From positions 4,216,001 to 4,280,000 of the forward strand of contig JANCIK010000001.1 of the NCBI GenBank assembly GCA_028532985.1: a stretch of DNA of 64,000 nucleotides, given 5' to 3'. Under the pieces are notes generated by a model. The model ran no database searches and was not told the DNA's origin. It saw nothing but the letters and a program-made list of their open reading frames with translations. Positions 24,491 through 36,421 of this stretch are shown here, piece by piece; position 1 is the first letter of the stretch, and the number at the start of each line of letters is the position of its first letter. The DNA is from Stropharia rugosoannulata. Its lineage: Eukaryota; Basidiomycota; Agaricomycetes; Agaricales; Strophariaceae. The translations under genes were made by a program, and so were the position numbers.

Positions 24491-25495
24491 TATCAAAGTT
24501 TAGCTAGGAGGGTCGAGAGGAGTAGTAAAGGATGAGAGGGTTGGAGATACCCTGCAGCATCGCTAGTCCTTTTATAAAGGCAGCATAAATGAGTTTTCGC
24601 TCCTGTCAAAACTCGAGCGTGAAGCAGGCCGTTAACGCATGGTGATGGAGCGTTCTGCGCTGAAGCGGCGGTGTAAGGGGCTGGCACGCGCATGCGCACA
24701 GCTCGGCCAGATGCTGCTCTAGTTCCTGCACGTGTGGGGAAGATAATCAGAAAAGGTTTTGGCATTAAAAGAACGCGCGTGATAAAGGTGGCACAAAGCT
24801 ACCTTTTCATTTAGAAAAGACCACAGAAACTTGCCGTATAGGGTGGACGGGGTTACTGTAATACCTTGAGACGAAACATGAGTTCCGGAGTGTTGCGAGG
24901 CCCCAGACGGGGCAGTTTACAGTGTGCGATCACTTTGTATTTCCGTTTCAAGGCCGTGTGCAACACGCTGTTCGCTTTTGCGTGCAAGTAAGGTTCGTCC
25001 GCTGCTTCATATTGCAGACTGCCTTTAACCGCGTGGTCACATGCTGTTGAGGAATAGAGCAAAATGGACCGGGACACCTGGGAACTTTCGAGATATCAAT
25101 GAAAATGGAACTAACTGTAAGACCTGGAGGAAACCATGAGGCATAACGATAGTTCCGATAGCCGACCGTCGTAGAGCTCACGCAAAGTAGATATCACTCG
25201 ATAAAAGTCCCCGCTTTCAAAGGAAATGAGCAAATGTTGAAAAGTACTAGCACTGTTATGGTCGATGGTGTCAATGGCAGAAAAATAAAATGAGTTAACG
25301 TGTAGGCAGAGCGAAACTGGAACTTGAAGACTGTTATGTAACTGACCGCAAGGCTCACACGAGGTCGCGATGTATACAATGAAATTCGAAAAGGTTTCAT
25401 TAAGGAACCTGGACGTTAAGGTCGTAAACAACTACTAGAATACGTTCAAATCAGTTGGGAGGATAAACCAAATACAACGAAGGAAGCTTACCAAC
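24491..25495. other. intergenic region, no gene seen
   Basis: This stretch of about 1 kb lies between two minus-strand genes. It holds the promoter of the phosphatase-like gene and the 3' UTR of SRP72. Frames at 24493-24765 and 25111-25431 on - lack domain similarity and overlap opposite-strand frames. Confidence 0.5.
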
Positions 25496-26623
25496 TTAAG
25501 GCCTTCTTTTCTTACCACCTCCACTCTTCGACGAATGTGCTGCTGAACTGGGTGTCGGGACATGATCCACAGCTGAGCTGCCCTGCGTAGCTCCTCCTCC
25601 TCCTTGTCCTTTCCTTTTCCTTCCCTGCCCAAAGTTCGAACGCTCGCTTTTCTTCAGCCAACGTTCAGGATCGGGTGGCGGCGTGACTCCAGGAACAACG
25701 CCTGCAGGGACACGGTACATTCGCACTTTCTTGGGCGGGCGAGCGGGTTTCACTTCAGCAGACGCACTCGTGTCAACAGCAGGTGCTGTGGTTGGTGGAG
25801 AGGACTGAACAGGTGGCGGGGCGCTCTCGAGAGTGGACGTAACTGAAGCCGGAAGAGCATCTAGAGCTTGCAAATATCCACGTTCCATGAATTCGAGGTG
25901 GCCCTGTGCGGCTTGAAGGTTCGTCAGGATATCTGAATGCTCCTCCGAATTCTTGATCAAGGATTTAACAACGCTTTCTAATCAATGGCTAACATGAGAC
26001 TTACTGGCTCGGCGGTATCCAGAAGTTGATTATACAGATCGAATGCTTCCTGGTAAGACCCTTCTCGATATTTCTTCAGGGATGAAAAATGTCAGAAAAT
26101 TTTGTTGCTTAAGAGCATGTAGGACCTGCCAACTGAGCTTCAAGGTGCATAACGCCCCTGTTACCCTCATCTCCCAGATCCTTCTTGAGTTCGTCCAGCA
26201 CCTCCTGTGCTGCTGACTCGCGCTGCATGCGGTAAAGACAGTATGCCCGCTCATATGCGTGATTTCCCAGGTCCTCATCGAGATCGATGAGAGCGAGCGC
26301 AGCATCGTACTGCTCCGTTTGTAACAGCACAAACAACTTCGTTTGACGTGCATCCGCATCGTTGGGCTGTATGCGCAGTACTGTAATATGTATTAGCATT
26401 TTGTGGCAGAGATATCTCTAAGATAGGGTAACACACTCTTGTCGCATGTCTTGACCGCGTTGCTGAAATGGCCACCGTCAATCTGTTGACACAGGGTCGT
26501 AAATAACCGCTTCAGCTGCTCCTGCGTATTTAATGTCTTCTTAGGCCCATCATTTTTCTTCCATCTCGTCTTCTGGACAACCGGAGGTGCCTTCGTTGGT
26601 TTGACTGAAGATTTGGGCGGCAT
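25496..26623 (-). CDS. SRP72, signal recognition particle subunit, shortened form
   Basis: Exons 26437-26623, 26130-26380, 26005-26073 and 25496-25951 give 320 residues. SRP72 works with SRP68 and the SRP RNA in co-translational targeting to the ER. The N-terminus carries TPR-like helices (RIQPNDADARQTKLFVLLQ, YREGSYQEAFDLYNQLL). The C-terminus has the conserved RNA-contact segment PPPDPERWLKKSERS, followed by a basic Gly/Lys tail. Usual family members are about 600-680 residues, so the central TPR block is missing: a Pro/Thr-rich linker follows directly after the first TPRs. The exon 2 to 3 join keeps frame only with a GC donor (TTG|GCAGGT, intron 26074-26129). The neighbouring GT donor would shift the frame. 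It is divergent from pinin. Confidence 0.78.
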
Positions 26624-26959
26624 TGTAACGTTGTGGTTCCAACTTATCAGTAACGTCGGAATGCCATCATTCCACGTACGGCATAATTTGCGCTCCGCGT
26701 AAACGTTGACAACAAAAGTTCTGCTTCTCGTATCGTACACTATAAAATGCACTTTTTCATGCAAGATAATATTTTCAAGGATTAAAAAAACATATGCATA
26801 CCGAGTTTTGTGGACATTTACTGCTTCGAAAGCCAGAAGGCCTCATTAACAAGGCGTAAGTGGAGTTTAAAGATTCAATCTCCGCAATCAGTCGTCAAAC
26901 CGTTCCGCACCACTGCGGCGACTACACCACTTGCCTCTCTGGACCTATTCTCCGTCCCA
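26624..26959. promoter_or_regulatory. bidirectional promoter region between SRP72 and pinin
   Basis: Two housekeeping-type genes start at either end of this 336-bp stretch and point away from each other, so both promoters must lie here. No TATA-like core is claimed. Confidence 0.55.
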
Positions 26960-28089
26960 ATGTCTACCGACGAGTGAGTTACTCTGCTGAGAACTCAAGT
27001 ATGCTGATCTAATTACATGCCAGGAACCATAACTCTGTTCAAAATGAACCCGAGATGGAGGCACCCATGTCACCCACCGAACCAACGCAAACAGCAAGCG
27101 AAACACGAAAACGGCCCCGCCTCAATTTAAACGCAGCACTAGGAGGACATGAAAGAAAACGCGGAAAAAGTATGTTTGGAATACTAGTCGGAACGCTCAA
27201 CAAAGCCAAGATCGAGGATAAAGAGCGCAACGCAAGCGAGGCGGTAAGGGTGTATCTATAAGCGCATTGAAATTGCCATTTGACCACCTTTGTTCTGTCT
27301 CAGGCCAAGAAAAGGCAATTAATAGAACAGAGACTACAAGCTAAGCTTCGTAAAGAGACTGATTCTGTCAGACGAGCCGAGGATGCAAAGAAAGACAAGA
27401 CCAGTGCGAACAGGAGGGAGGAAGATCTTCAATTGAAGGACTCGATTGTAAGTGACGTAGCATTTTCTCTGTATGATATTTGACGGTTGTGCAGTACAAA
27501 CTCAGGCGGACGCGCCTTCCAATCCTTGCGAATTTTCTAATCACATCGGATGATATTCCCCTCGACTCTGCCTCTCCTCCCCCCTCCAAAGACCCCTTGG
27601 CGCCAGTGCCCCGGTCGCACCCACCACCTTTGTATTACCTTCCTGCCATCTTGACATCCGAACAGGAGGCTTTTATAACCCAGAGAAAGGCAGAGGTAGA
27701 ACCATATCTACTCTCGTCAAATCATCACTGACAATCCGTTACCGCAGGTTCGAGAGGCTGTTGAGAAAGAGTGGGAAAATTTCCGCGAGGAGAGGCTTAC
27801 AGGAATAACGGAAATACAGCAATTGCGTCAGCGCGTCGCAGACGAAGAAGCCCGCCGCAAGGCTGATAAGGAGGAGCAGCAGGACGAGGCTGAGACGATT
27901 CATGATGACATTGTACCACCTCAGTCTTCTACTACTGATGCTGCTGCCTCGCAGGCTAAGGATGCAGAGATGGACGTAGATGACGCATCGGCAGCGCCAC
28001 CGCCCAAGGAACAATCCAAGAGTGCTCCCCCTGAGGGGGAGAAAAAGGACGAGGCACCAGCTGATGACGATGATGCGGTCGAATACTAG
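26960..28089 (+). CDS. pinin/SDK/MemA family protein
   Basis: Exons 26960-26973, 27024-27243, 27304-27447, 27495-27695 and 27748-28089 give 306 residues. The pinin/SDK/MemA domain spans roughly 35-150: RKRPRLNLNAALGGHERKRG, SMFGILVGTLNKAK, a long basic and acidic coiled coil with RQLIEQRLQAKL, and RRTRLPILANF. In animals pinin is a nuclear protein at the exon junction and spliceosome periphery; a nuclear splicing role is likely here by family. The C-terminal third is a charged coiled coil, then an acidic Ala/Pro-rich tail ending in a run of Asp. The first exon is only 14 nt (MSTD plus two bases). All splice sites are canonical. Confidence 0.88.
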
Positions 28090-28677
28090 TTACTAGGTCA
28101 AGGTCAGTTCATAATCATAGGTCTTGTCCAACGCATCTGACAACATCACTACTTTTCTATATTCATGTCTGATATACTCCAACACAGTATTCAGAGGTTG
28201 TTATTACTGACTTTCGTGCGTTTTCTCTTTTTCATTCTTTAATTCTCACATTTTGCTCGTGAAAACAAATCGCATCTTTGCGGCCGGGCCTTGTCCCGTT
28301 GTATCAGTTACATGGGGCGGCAGTCCACCTGACCTAGGTCGTGTTTATTGAAGTATTCTATGATTTTGGACCTGCGCGTTTTGGATCTACGCAAATTTCC
28401 CTGCTATGGGAGGCTCATATTGTAGTTTGTTGTCTCATTTCATGGGTGATAAAATCCTTCACCTGATGAATCATGTGAAATGGTCGGTACTTTCGTGTCT
28501 GTTGCATAAGTACCTTCGAGCCAGTCTAGCTACCGCGCGGTAAGCATCTTTGGAGACCACGAAGCCATTAAAGTACTTGACACTTTTAGTAATTTGACTA
28601 TCGTTACTTGCTACCAGTTCATATTTCCCAAGTGATATTATTTTGCAGCCAGTGCCGCAGTCCAAGCACATTGGGGA

Positions 28678-28696
28678 TTGACCGGTAACCGGTCAA
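28678..28696. repeat. 19-bp palindrome (9-bp arms, 1-nt centre)
   Basis: The arms TTGACCGGT and ACCGGTCAA are perfect complements around a single A. The symmetry resembles a dimeric regulator site, but no gene starts nearby. Confidence 0.7.
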
Positions 28697-31600
28697 CATG
28701 GAATTCTGCAAACAACTTAAGGTACTTAAACTTTATATACCAACGAGCTATTTTGTGCGTCGTGGGTGAACAACGCCATTTACCGGTATCCGTCACTATG
28801 TAGTCACGATAAGCAGCACCTTGAATTTTGACTCCTGTTCAGGGAATATCTATACTTCCTTGAGATGAGATGGTAGGCCTATGATGTAACTTTTTTACAA
28901 TTTTTTTTGACAGTGTAGACCTAGGAACGAAACAAAGATGCATGATGGTTTTCTAGGACTTCAATATGGCAAACAGTCGGACTCCCATTTCGAATTTAGC
29001 CTTATCTTCGATTATTCTGAAATATATATTTCGCGTTCTCAGGTCTCAGAGAACCTTCTGTCCTTTCAACCATCAGCGCCCAGCGCCGACAGTAGCTCTT
29101 CTATGATATAGAGTGCCTCATGTGCCACGATCCTGATATTTGTGTCACAGTCCAGTACTAACAGCATGGAGAACACCCAGAAAAAGGAAAATGACACGGC
29201 CGATATCGATCCAGGGGTGTATTCTTTGTATGGTTCATATTTCTCGTGCATGAGAAGGACCATCGTTGTCACAGGGCGGTAATGAATCTAGTTAACTGAA
29301 GGGGTTAAATTAATCAGTAAGTCCTGATTTCTCAGCGCTAATGCACATCTTCAAGACACGTCGTATCAAGCTCGGGGCTCCCCTGTTTACATTGGCATTC
29401 CTTCCCTTCTCAAGATACGTCAATACCAACAGGCGCAAACTAACATCAGAACACCGCCGTCGCAATTATCTTATTCAAACGGACTGGGAACGAAGCATAG
29501 ACCCATCGATTGTCAGTCTAATGACTCAACGAGGGCGTCAAAACTAGTGTTTGATCGTTATGGAAGTTCAATTATAGTTCCTGTGGCCACGGCAGCTATC
29601 ACTACTGGCATTTCCGCCAGATGTCCTGTGAACTAGAAGACTGCTCTGTGGGGACGCCGTGTGTTCTGGAAGGAATTGATATTCAGTCGCCCGGCTTTTG
29701 CTCCGATAAGTGATCATCCCAGAATCTTGTTTATTACTCATACGAGGAGATGCAGTGGTTAAGTACTTAGAGGCCGTACATCCTCAGTAAGAGGCCGCGG
29801 TACCCATGGATCTGTCCAAAAGGTCTCCGTTACATAGTGTCCAGTTAGCACACTCTGCGATTATCAGACGGATATTCTGAGGCTCCGCCAACTTGGTGAC
29901 GGAGCAAAGTGATTTTAATAAATACTGCAATGTCCCCTTGGTGTAACTCAGACGGGGCTGTGATTTATGATGAAAACACCTTTTTGTTTGAGTTATGAGC
30001 GCTTGAGTTGCAACCTGTGCCACTGCGTATATCATACAGTGTATTAATATCAGACTTCGTTTCTATTTTTAGCTCCGAATTCCAGTGTAGAGTACAGCCA
30101 CTGACAACCCAAAACCCTGTGCCACGAAGACCGACGCCGGCGTAACTCGATGCATACTGACGATATGTACTTCTCAGTATAATTCATGAAAGCCGAAATT
30201 TCTCGTACTAGAGTACTTGCTAATAGGTACTAAGTTTGAATCGTTGGTTGGACTCGATCGCCTTCAAAGGGACTACGGCAATCCGGGTGATCCGTTCAAG
30301 GTACGAAATCCGCAGCTGTGATCCAGACGGTTGTTCTGTTCTGATAATATACTGTTTGGATCACATACATCTAATCTTGACAACTCAGAGATGTCTTCTA
30401 GGAAATGATCCCGAGTGTATGTACCCATATGCTATTAGTACTTACACACAGATTTACAATACTAAATAAATCTGGTCCTGCCACCATGATGGATCACTGT
30501 GATTGACTGCATCTGATATCCAGCGCAAGTGGAGGTGAGTAGATCCCTTGACATGTCATTACCATTCATATGTAGTGTCAACGCTTTCCATATGTTTTTG
30601 AATCGGATATTGAAAAGCCCGAATGGTCTTCTGAATGGCTAGAAGGTGGATTCTTATGAACTTCTATGTCTCACAGAATATTCTCTTTTCTCATGAGAGA
30701 TATATTAAATGCGAGGCTAACCCTTCTGGCATTTCGTCTGTCGAAGGTCTACAGAGGACCAGCATTGTCAGTTCATGATAAAAATTGCAGGGTAGTAGCA
30801 TCAATATCCAATGTGGTTAGACGGTATTTTATGACGGGTTTGTGATGGCTTCTTCCACCCCACAGTGTTTTATTTGCCAAACAAATGGAGACTGACGAAA
30901 AAGACTCGCCTCTAAGTACGGATTTTGAACCCGTGTTCAATCTAAGCGGCAGTAGCGAGGGCTAACGTATGTCAGTGTATGTCAGGGGGCTTCTAGGGTT
31001 TTTGAATGTTTGTCATGAGTGTTCCGGCAATTTTGCTTGGTATTGATGAATGGTTCGCCGGACTCCGTTCCTGCACAGAGCCGCTCCGTCGGAAGTGAAC
31101 GTACACACACCTCTACTCCAAATGGCTTAGAAATTGCTCAGGGTATGTATATGTTTTGTCCGTTATGAAGCTGCGCCCTGTCATCGTCGGAAATCTCCCC
31201 GTTATCCTTTGACAAAAATCTACGAAGTGTGTAGGCAGTGTAATGAGTCAATGATACGCTGCTTTTGTTTGATGAACACGGTATCGGAGGTGTGCACCAT
31301 GTGTCTGATCCGTGGTATTGTCACCGCACCTATGCACAGGAATTGCGATGGCGATCTGTGCTTCCCCACAACGCCGCCGCCGCCGCCACCGTCATCACCA
31401 CGGTCACGCTTGATTTGGTTTGCCTCGCGAGCTCAACGACGTCATGGCGACGCGACATGGCCGGTCACCTACAACTTCCGCGCCACGATGGGCGCATGTA
31501 TATCCCTCTTCGCTGTCTGAATCAGACGAGGTCGAAAACTTGCTATTGTGACCGCGGGCATTGCGCAAGCGTGTGATTTTTTACAGTTTGTTTACGGGAG

Positions 31601-34600
31601 CAGGTACCTGACTGTTCAACTACTTTCAGGCACACTTTGGATATACTGTATCCTGTCAAGACACGGGTTTGAGCAAGGGCCTAATCAGCGTAGAGGCTCG
31701 GTATATTTTGCACATAAAAGTCATCTAGAACAAAGAGCTATGGGATATACTAAGGCCCAAAACGGCCCGACGTGGTGACAGGGTGAAAGTTCCGGACGCC
31801 ATCTTCTAACTTCTGGATGAATATCACCCCGGAACTTGGGAATTACTAGCCTTTTTTTCCCTCGCAATAACACTGATATAGTCTTTTATAAAATGTGCTC
31901 ATATGTTGTATAAAACTGTATGTTAAAGAAGTGTTCCAGTAATATGAGCTTGGCGATTTCGCGCATGCAGGAAGAGCCCCTTGTACTGTTTACTGCAGCT
32001 AGAAACCAGTCAGTGGTCGTGCTACAGTCCAGACGTGAAGCAAGACCCGTTAATATGACATGTCATGTCGAATATATTATATTTGCTTTCGGTTAATACC
32101 TTGAGGTTGATCTTTCGAACCGTCTTGATCATTTCTATGGCCATCAGAACATTATCTCTTCAATAAGAAATTTTGCTGCGCAAGGTTCTGTAACTGACTC
32201 CCTGCTATCTGGCGACACCTTTATGTTATCAAGGCACTCCTACACAGCATGGTGACTCACCATCCAAGACTTAAGATGCTCTTTCACCTAGATCACGGCA
32301 TAATTTCGTTTGGGTATGCAGGAGACGGCTTCAATTCATTTCTTCAGAGTTTGGGCGTCTATTAGAGAGCATCAACCAGTGTTACTGGCTTTTTTCAGTA
32401 TAATAAACTACGATGAGTAATAGATGGGTAGTTCTGATTGAAGATCTCAAAGGGCTCAAGGAATCCTTTATTGACCAGTGACTAGTGGAACTCACGTTCC
32501 GATATAATGGCCATTATCAACGGATCTTGCGTTCATGGAACTATTCACTAGACCCACATATCTTGCGGCATCAAATCGACGCAAATGATATTCGGACTGG
32601 CGGATCGCTAGCACTTGAAAGGAGTTTCAACCCTAACAAGTGCTTAAGCTCGCTTTGACGGACAAGACCTTATCTTCAGTATTTCTTCAATCCCAAGCCT
32701 ACTCAAAGTCTAGCGAGTACCAATCTAATCGTTGCTGGTCACCGGTCAGGTTTGGGTCAGGTCACGCCCAGCTTGGCTAGCACAGCCTGCGGTGATATCA
32801 CGGCCTGTCCGCCATGGCCAAATTTAATTGAAATCTCACGCTACTTTTCAACATTTTGATGCTGGTATTTTCTTTCCAGGCTTCAAGCTTCAAGCTTCGC
32901 TAGCGACAGCGACTTCAGTTTCTCGGGACTTGAACTGGAGCTAACTATTACGATCAACTGGTCCTGAGCTCTTAGAAGACGCAAATGATGAGAAGTGGTA
33001 AGTCTCGACTTTCTCTACTACCCAAACATGGGTTGAACATATCACGTCCAGACAGATGTGTATCAGAAATGCCAACGCGAGCCACAGAAACTTTTACTTA
33101 CATAGGAAAAGAAGTCCTTCTCTGACATCTAAGCCATCTTTTACGTTAATAATTAGCAAGCGCCACTCAAATGTTCTTCTGTCCAGCTGCGGCAACGCTA
33201 TTGCTTGGCCTCATGTATGTAAGATTATGTGGTTTTGGTTGCAGTGGGTCAGGCAGGCAGGTCAAGGCATAAAAACATTCTGGTTTGTTTCGGTTAGAGG
33301 CTTCAATGACTTCGGATGCTACATTCAGATCAGAGGTCGACATATAGTACACGTTCAGAACGCCTCCGCAAAATTGAATGTAACCAGCCACGATAGGGAC
33401 GGAAAGTACTCCGAGCCGCCATCTTCATTCTTCAAGTTGAAGAGCGCTCTACTGTCAGTCCCTCTTCGCTGTTCTTCATTCGGGTTCTAACTATCTATAT
33501 CAGGTCTCTATACTTCCCCGCTGCTTAAGTAGAAAAGGAAAACGTTAATTACTAGGTCATGATACTAAGAAGTGTGCTGGTAATAGGCCTACGAGGCTGC
33601 GACTACAGCTTGCAATGTAACCCTCGTTGGAGTTGACTTGAAGGATGGTACAAGAGACGCGCTTTTCTATTATTGGAAATTTCAGGAACCAATCAGGCGG
33701 CATAGTCTATGGCAGAAAAGAATCAACAATCAATACAACGTTAACTTCGTGGTGCAGTCTTCCTGTCACGCCAGGCTGCCGTAGGAGAGTCATGTTCGCC
33801 TGACGCCACTCATCTCAACTGACCAAAACTACACTTCCCATTGATTCTTAGATAGAATTGGATTAAAGTGCTATTTGTAAAGTAAAGAGTAACCCAAAGT
33901 AGCTCTACTTCGGCCATTTGCACTCAATGGAGCTTCCATGTCAGCCATTTCCACAAATCGGAGCCGCCGTCAAAATATTTTTTAGGTTATTCAAATTCGG
34001 AGTGTTTATTTCCATATTTTATGAACGTGACATGAAGATTATTAAACAAACAACCCTGTTGAGAAACAACAAACAAGGCACATTATGGCATCAGGCTTGT
34101 GTTGTCGCAGATTGTGGAGTCGGTTGCTTTATCTCATTTAATTTTGCGACCTATCATAAGGCACCTCCAGGAATTGTAAGAACTAATGAACGCGGCGGGA
34201 GGAGGGTACCGGTCCTGCTAAAATGCAATGTACGTTTGAAACTAGAATATTATTATTCTACTCTTCTTTGATCTTGACCAGCTCCAATGTATTTGACGTC
34301 TGGCGCGTTAATGTGGCAAACAGGCGGAAGGCTGAAATGGATAGTAGCGCCGTACTTCTGACGGTTGACACCATATGACCCCGTCCTGGACCTCCCGCTG
34401 GTTGGGAAACGTGTTCTCTGTCGAGGAACGTGTACCCGCCATGACTTTGTAATCATTCGACCACTCCTCCAAACCCCCCGCCCATCGGAAAACGTGTTCT
34501 CTGTCTATGAGAAGGGAAAAATTCTGAATTATTTTCATTTCAGTGTTGTAACAGGTGTCCTGGAATCCGGTGGAAGACCGCAGCTCCAATTCACTGTCAA

Positions 34601-35096
34601 AGAAGACGGTGTATCTGGATATCAAGCTTCAAGGACGTTTCAGATGGTGACCTTGCCATCTCAAGAATATTTAGCTTTATAATCAAGATTTAGATGGGAA
34701 TTTTCAACGTGTTGAATTGTGAACATAGGGCCAAATATCCACTTCCAATTCACTCCTGATTATTATTTTCACTTCTTTAATGAGATATACAGCCGATGGA
34801 TATTTACAGAGTAGTGGCTTCGTCGATGTCTCCTTTCTACGTACTGCTCCCATATGTAGAATATAATCTGATTATCCATTCTAGATCGACCAACATAGAA
34901 CAGTCAGTACTTCAGATCCGACATAACACCATCCACGCCACTACTTCCTTAACTTCTTCTCCTAACCTTTGTTAAGAATTTATCTATGACAAAGTTGCAT
35001 TGCATAAGAAATAGCTATAGGAGATTGCAGGTCCCATAGCCATTCGGATAGGAGAGGTACACCTCGGATTTACAGTCAGCGGCCAGACGGGTCCGT

Positions 35097-35121
35097 ACTA
35101 CGGTCCCGGGAGTCCCGTAGT
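35097..35121. repeat. short inverted repeat (7-bp arms)
   Basis: ACTACGG and CCGTAGT flank an 11-nt loop containing CCCGGG. It lies in the gene-poor region and has no linked gene. Confidence 0.5.
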
Positions 35122-36421
35122 TAATTTGTAGATGTTGATAAGTTAAAAAGAATCTCTACCCCTATGCGACCATAAGATTAAAAAGGTATTGACATGTAAT
35201 GGAAAGCCTTGCAGTTAATATCTCCATGCTTACTAGCTCAAGCTCTCAGAATACTCGAAGGTCTGAATTGGAACTCTTACGGTGGCGGTGTTCGGATCTA
35301 CATAACTTCATACAGGCCTTTATTTGCTGTAGGTTCTATGCTACCGATCATGTAAGACGCCTCACAGTAAAACTCGATGCTAACTTGTTTTTGAAAAGGC
35401 TCATCCTCAGAGAACCTAGCGCTTTGAAAAAGCTCATCAAATAACCATGCTTTATTTGATTTTAAAGCGACGACAAACCTTCTGCGATTAGAAGAGCTTG
35501 ATGAACACCGTAAAAGTGATAGCCTTTAACAATCTCCTTCGCGTGAGTGGCAACCTGATCATACGCGTAGTACCAAGACTGTGAAATGATTACTTTTTAG
35601 GCTAACGTAGGCATTGGATGCTCCGTCAGATTTTCTTTGATGCTAGGTAGCGAAAAGCTCTGGTCCGAGTCGGTTCTTTTCCTGCTGGAACCAAGGGTCC
35701 TTCCTGATGCTCTAGTCTTGATTAGCGCTCAACATTCAACTTTGTACTGCCGAAATGGTCTCCCATAATATCATTAGGAAAATACAATTGTACAGGGATC
35801 GTTGGATGCTATTTTTTTTACGTTCGACGAGGAAACAATTCGCCCAAACGCCAATGTGCAGGATTTTTGTATCTATCTTCCACATCATGATCATTCTAAA
35901 AATAGCAAATTCCCATCTCCGACTTTGCCGTACGCCGGGTACTTTACTAAGAGCCGAACTAAACTTTACAGTGTGCATAGCTGGCTGATACGTATTACTT
36001 GTGCTGATCCTTATTAGCTACTTCTACTTGCTCTCCTCCATCCAGTCTTCAATCTTGGTCCTAAAATAACTAGCGTCGTCTTCGTATAAAATATCCGAAA
36101 CCTGTTGCCGGTGCTGCCTCTCCGACCGAAAGCGTTTCCTCGACGTTCCTGCTGTGCAAATCCCCGGTGATGAGTTGAGAGTAATTGAATACATACAGGT
36201 GGTGTGCGGAGCACGAAGCAGCATCTCTGACCGCTGACCGGACCACTGTCATGTGTTGCTGGGCTGTATACTTCAATAGCAATAGGCTCTATCTTTGGAT
36301 GATCATGGGTGGTGGTGGTATATATTGACCGTTTCGTTCTTAAAATACCGTGGAAAGAAGGCTGCTTGAAGACTCGTTTTTCTCCCATCCTCCTCTTGTC
36401 TGATCCTGTCAGTCGAGAATC

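Larger units (their letters stand above)
28090..36421. other. 8.3-kb gene-poor region
   Basis: No multi-exon gene or known domain could be supported. Short frames exist, among them 28471-28671 (-), 33056-33490 (+), 34365-34682 (+), 35199-35444 (+), 35802-36017 (+) and 36024-36224 (-). Some have protein-like composition, but none has splice continuity. The base composition is more AT-rich than the flanks. Possible decayed genes or mobile-element remnants cannot be excluded; no terminal repeats, reverse transcriptase or transposase motif was found by eye. Confidence 0.55.

Noticed and set aside
31134..31576. Two overlapping frames with a Pro run
   Set aside because: The Pro run comes from a CCG repeat and both frames lack family signal.
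33056..33490. 144-codon frame in the gene-poor region
   Set aside because: No domain and no continuation by splicing. An opposite-strand frame covers the same bases.
36014..36388. 124-codon frame on - upstream of the GH5 gene
   Set aside because: Overlaps two other frames on the same strand. Only the short segment ending at 36024 looks protein-like, and this is too little to call a gene.
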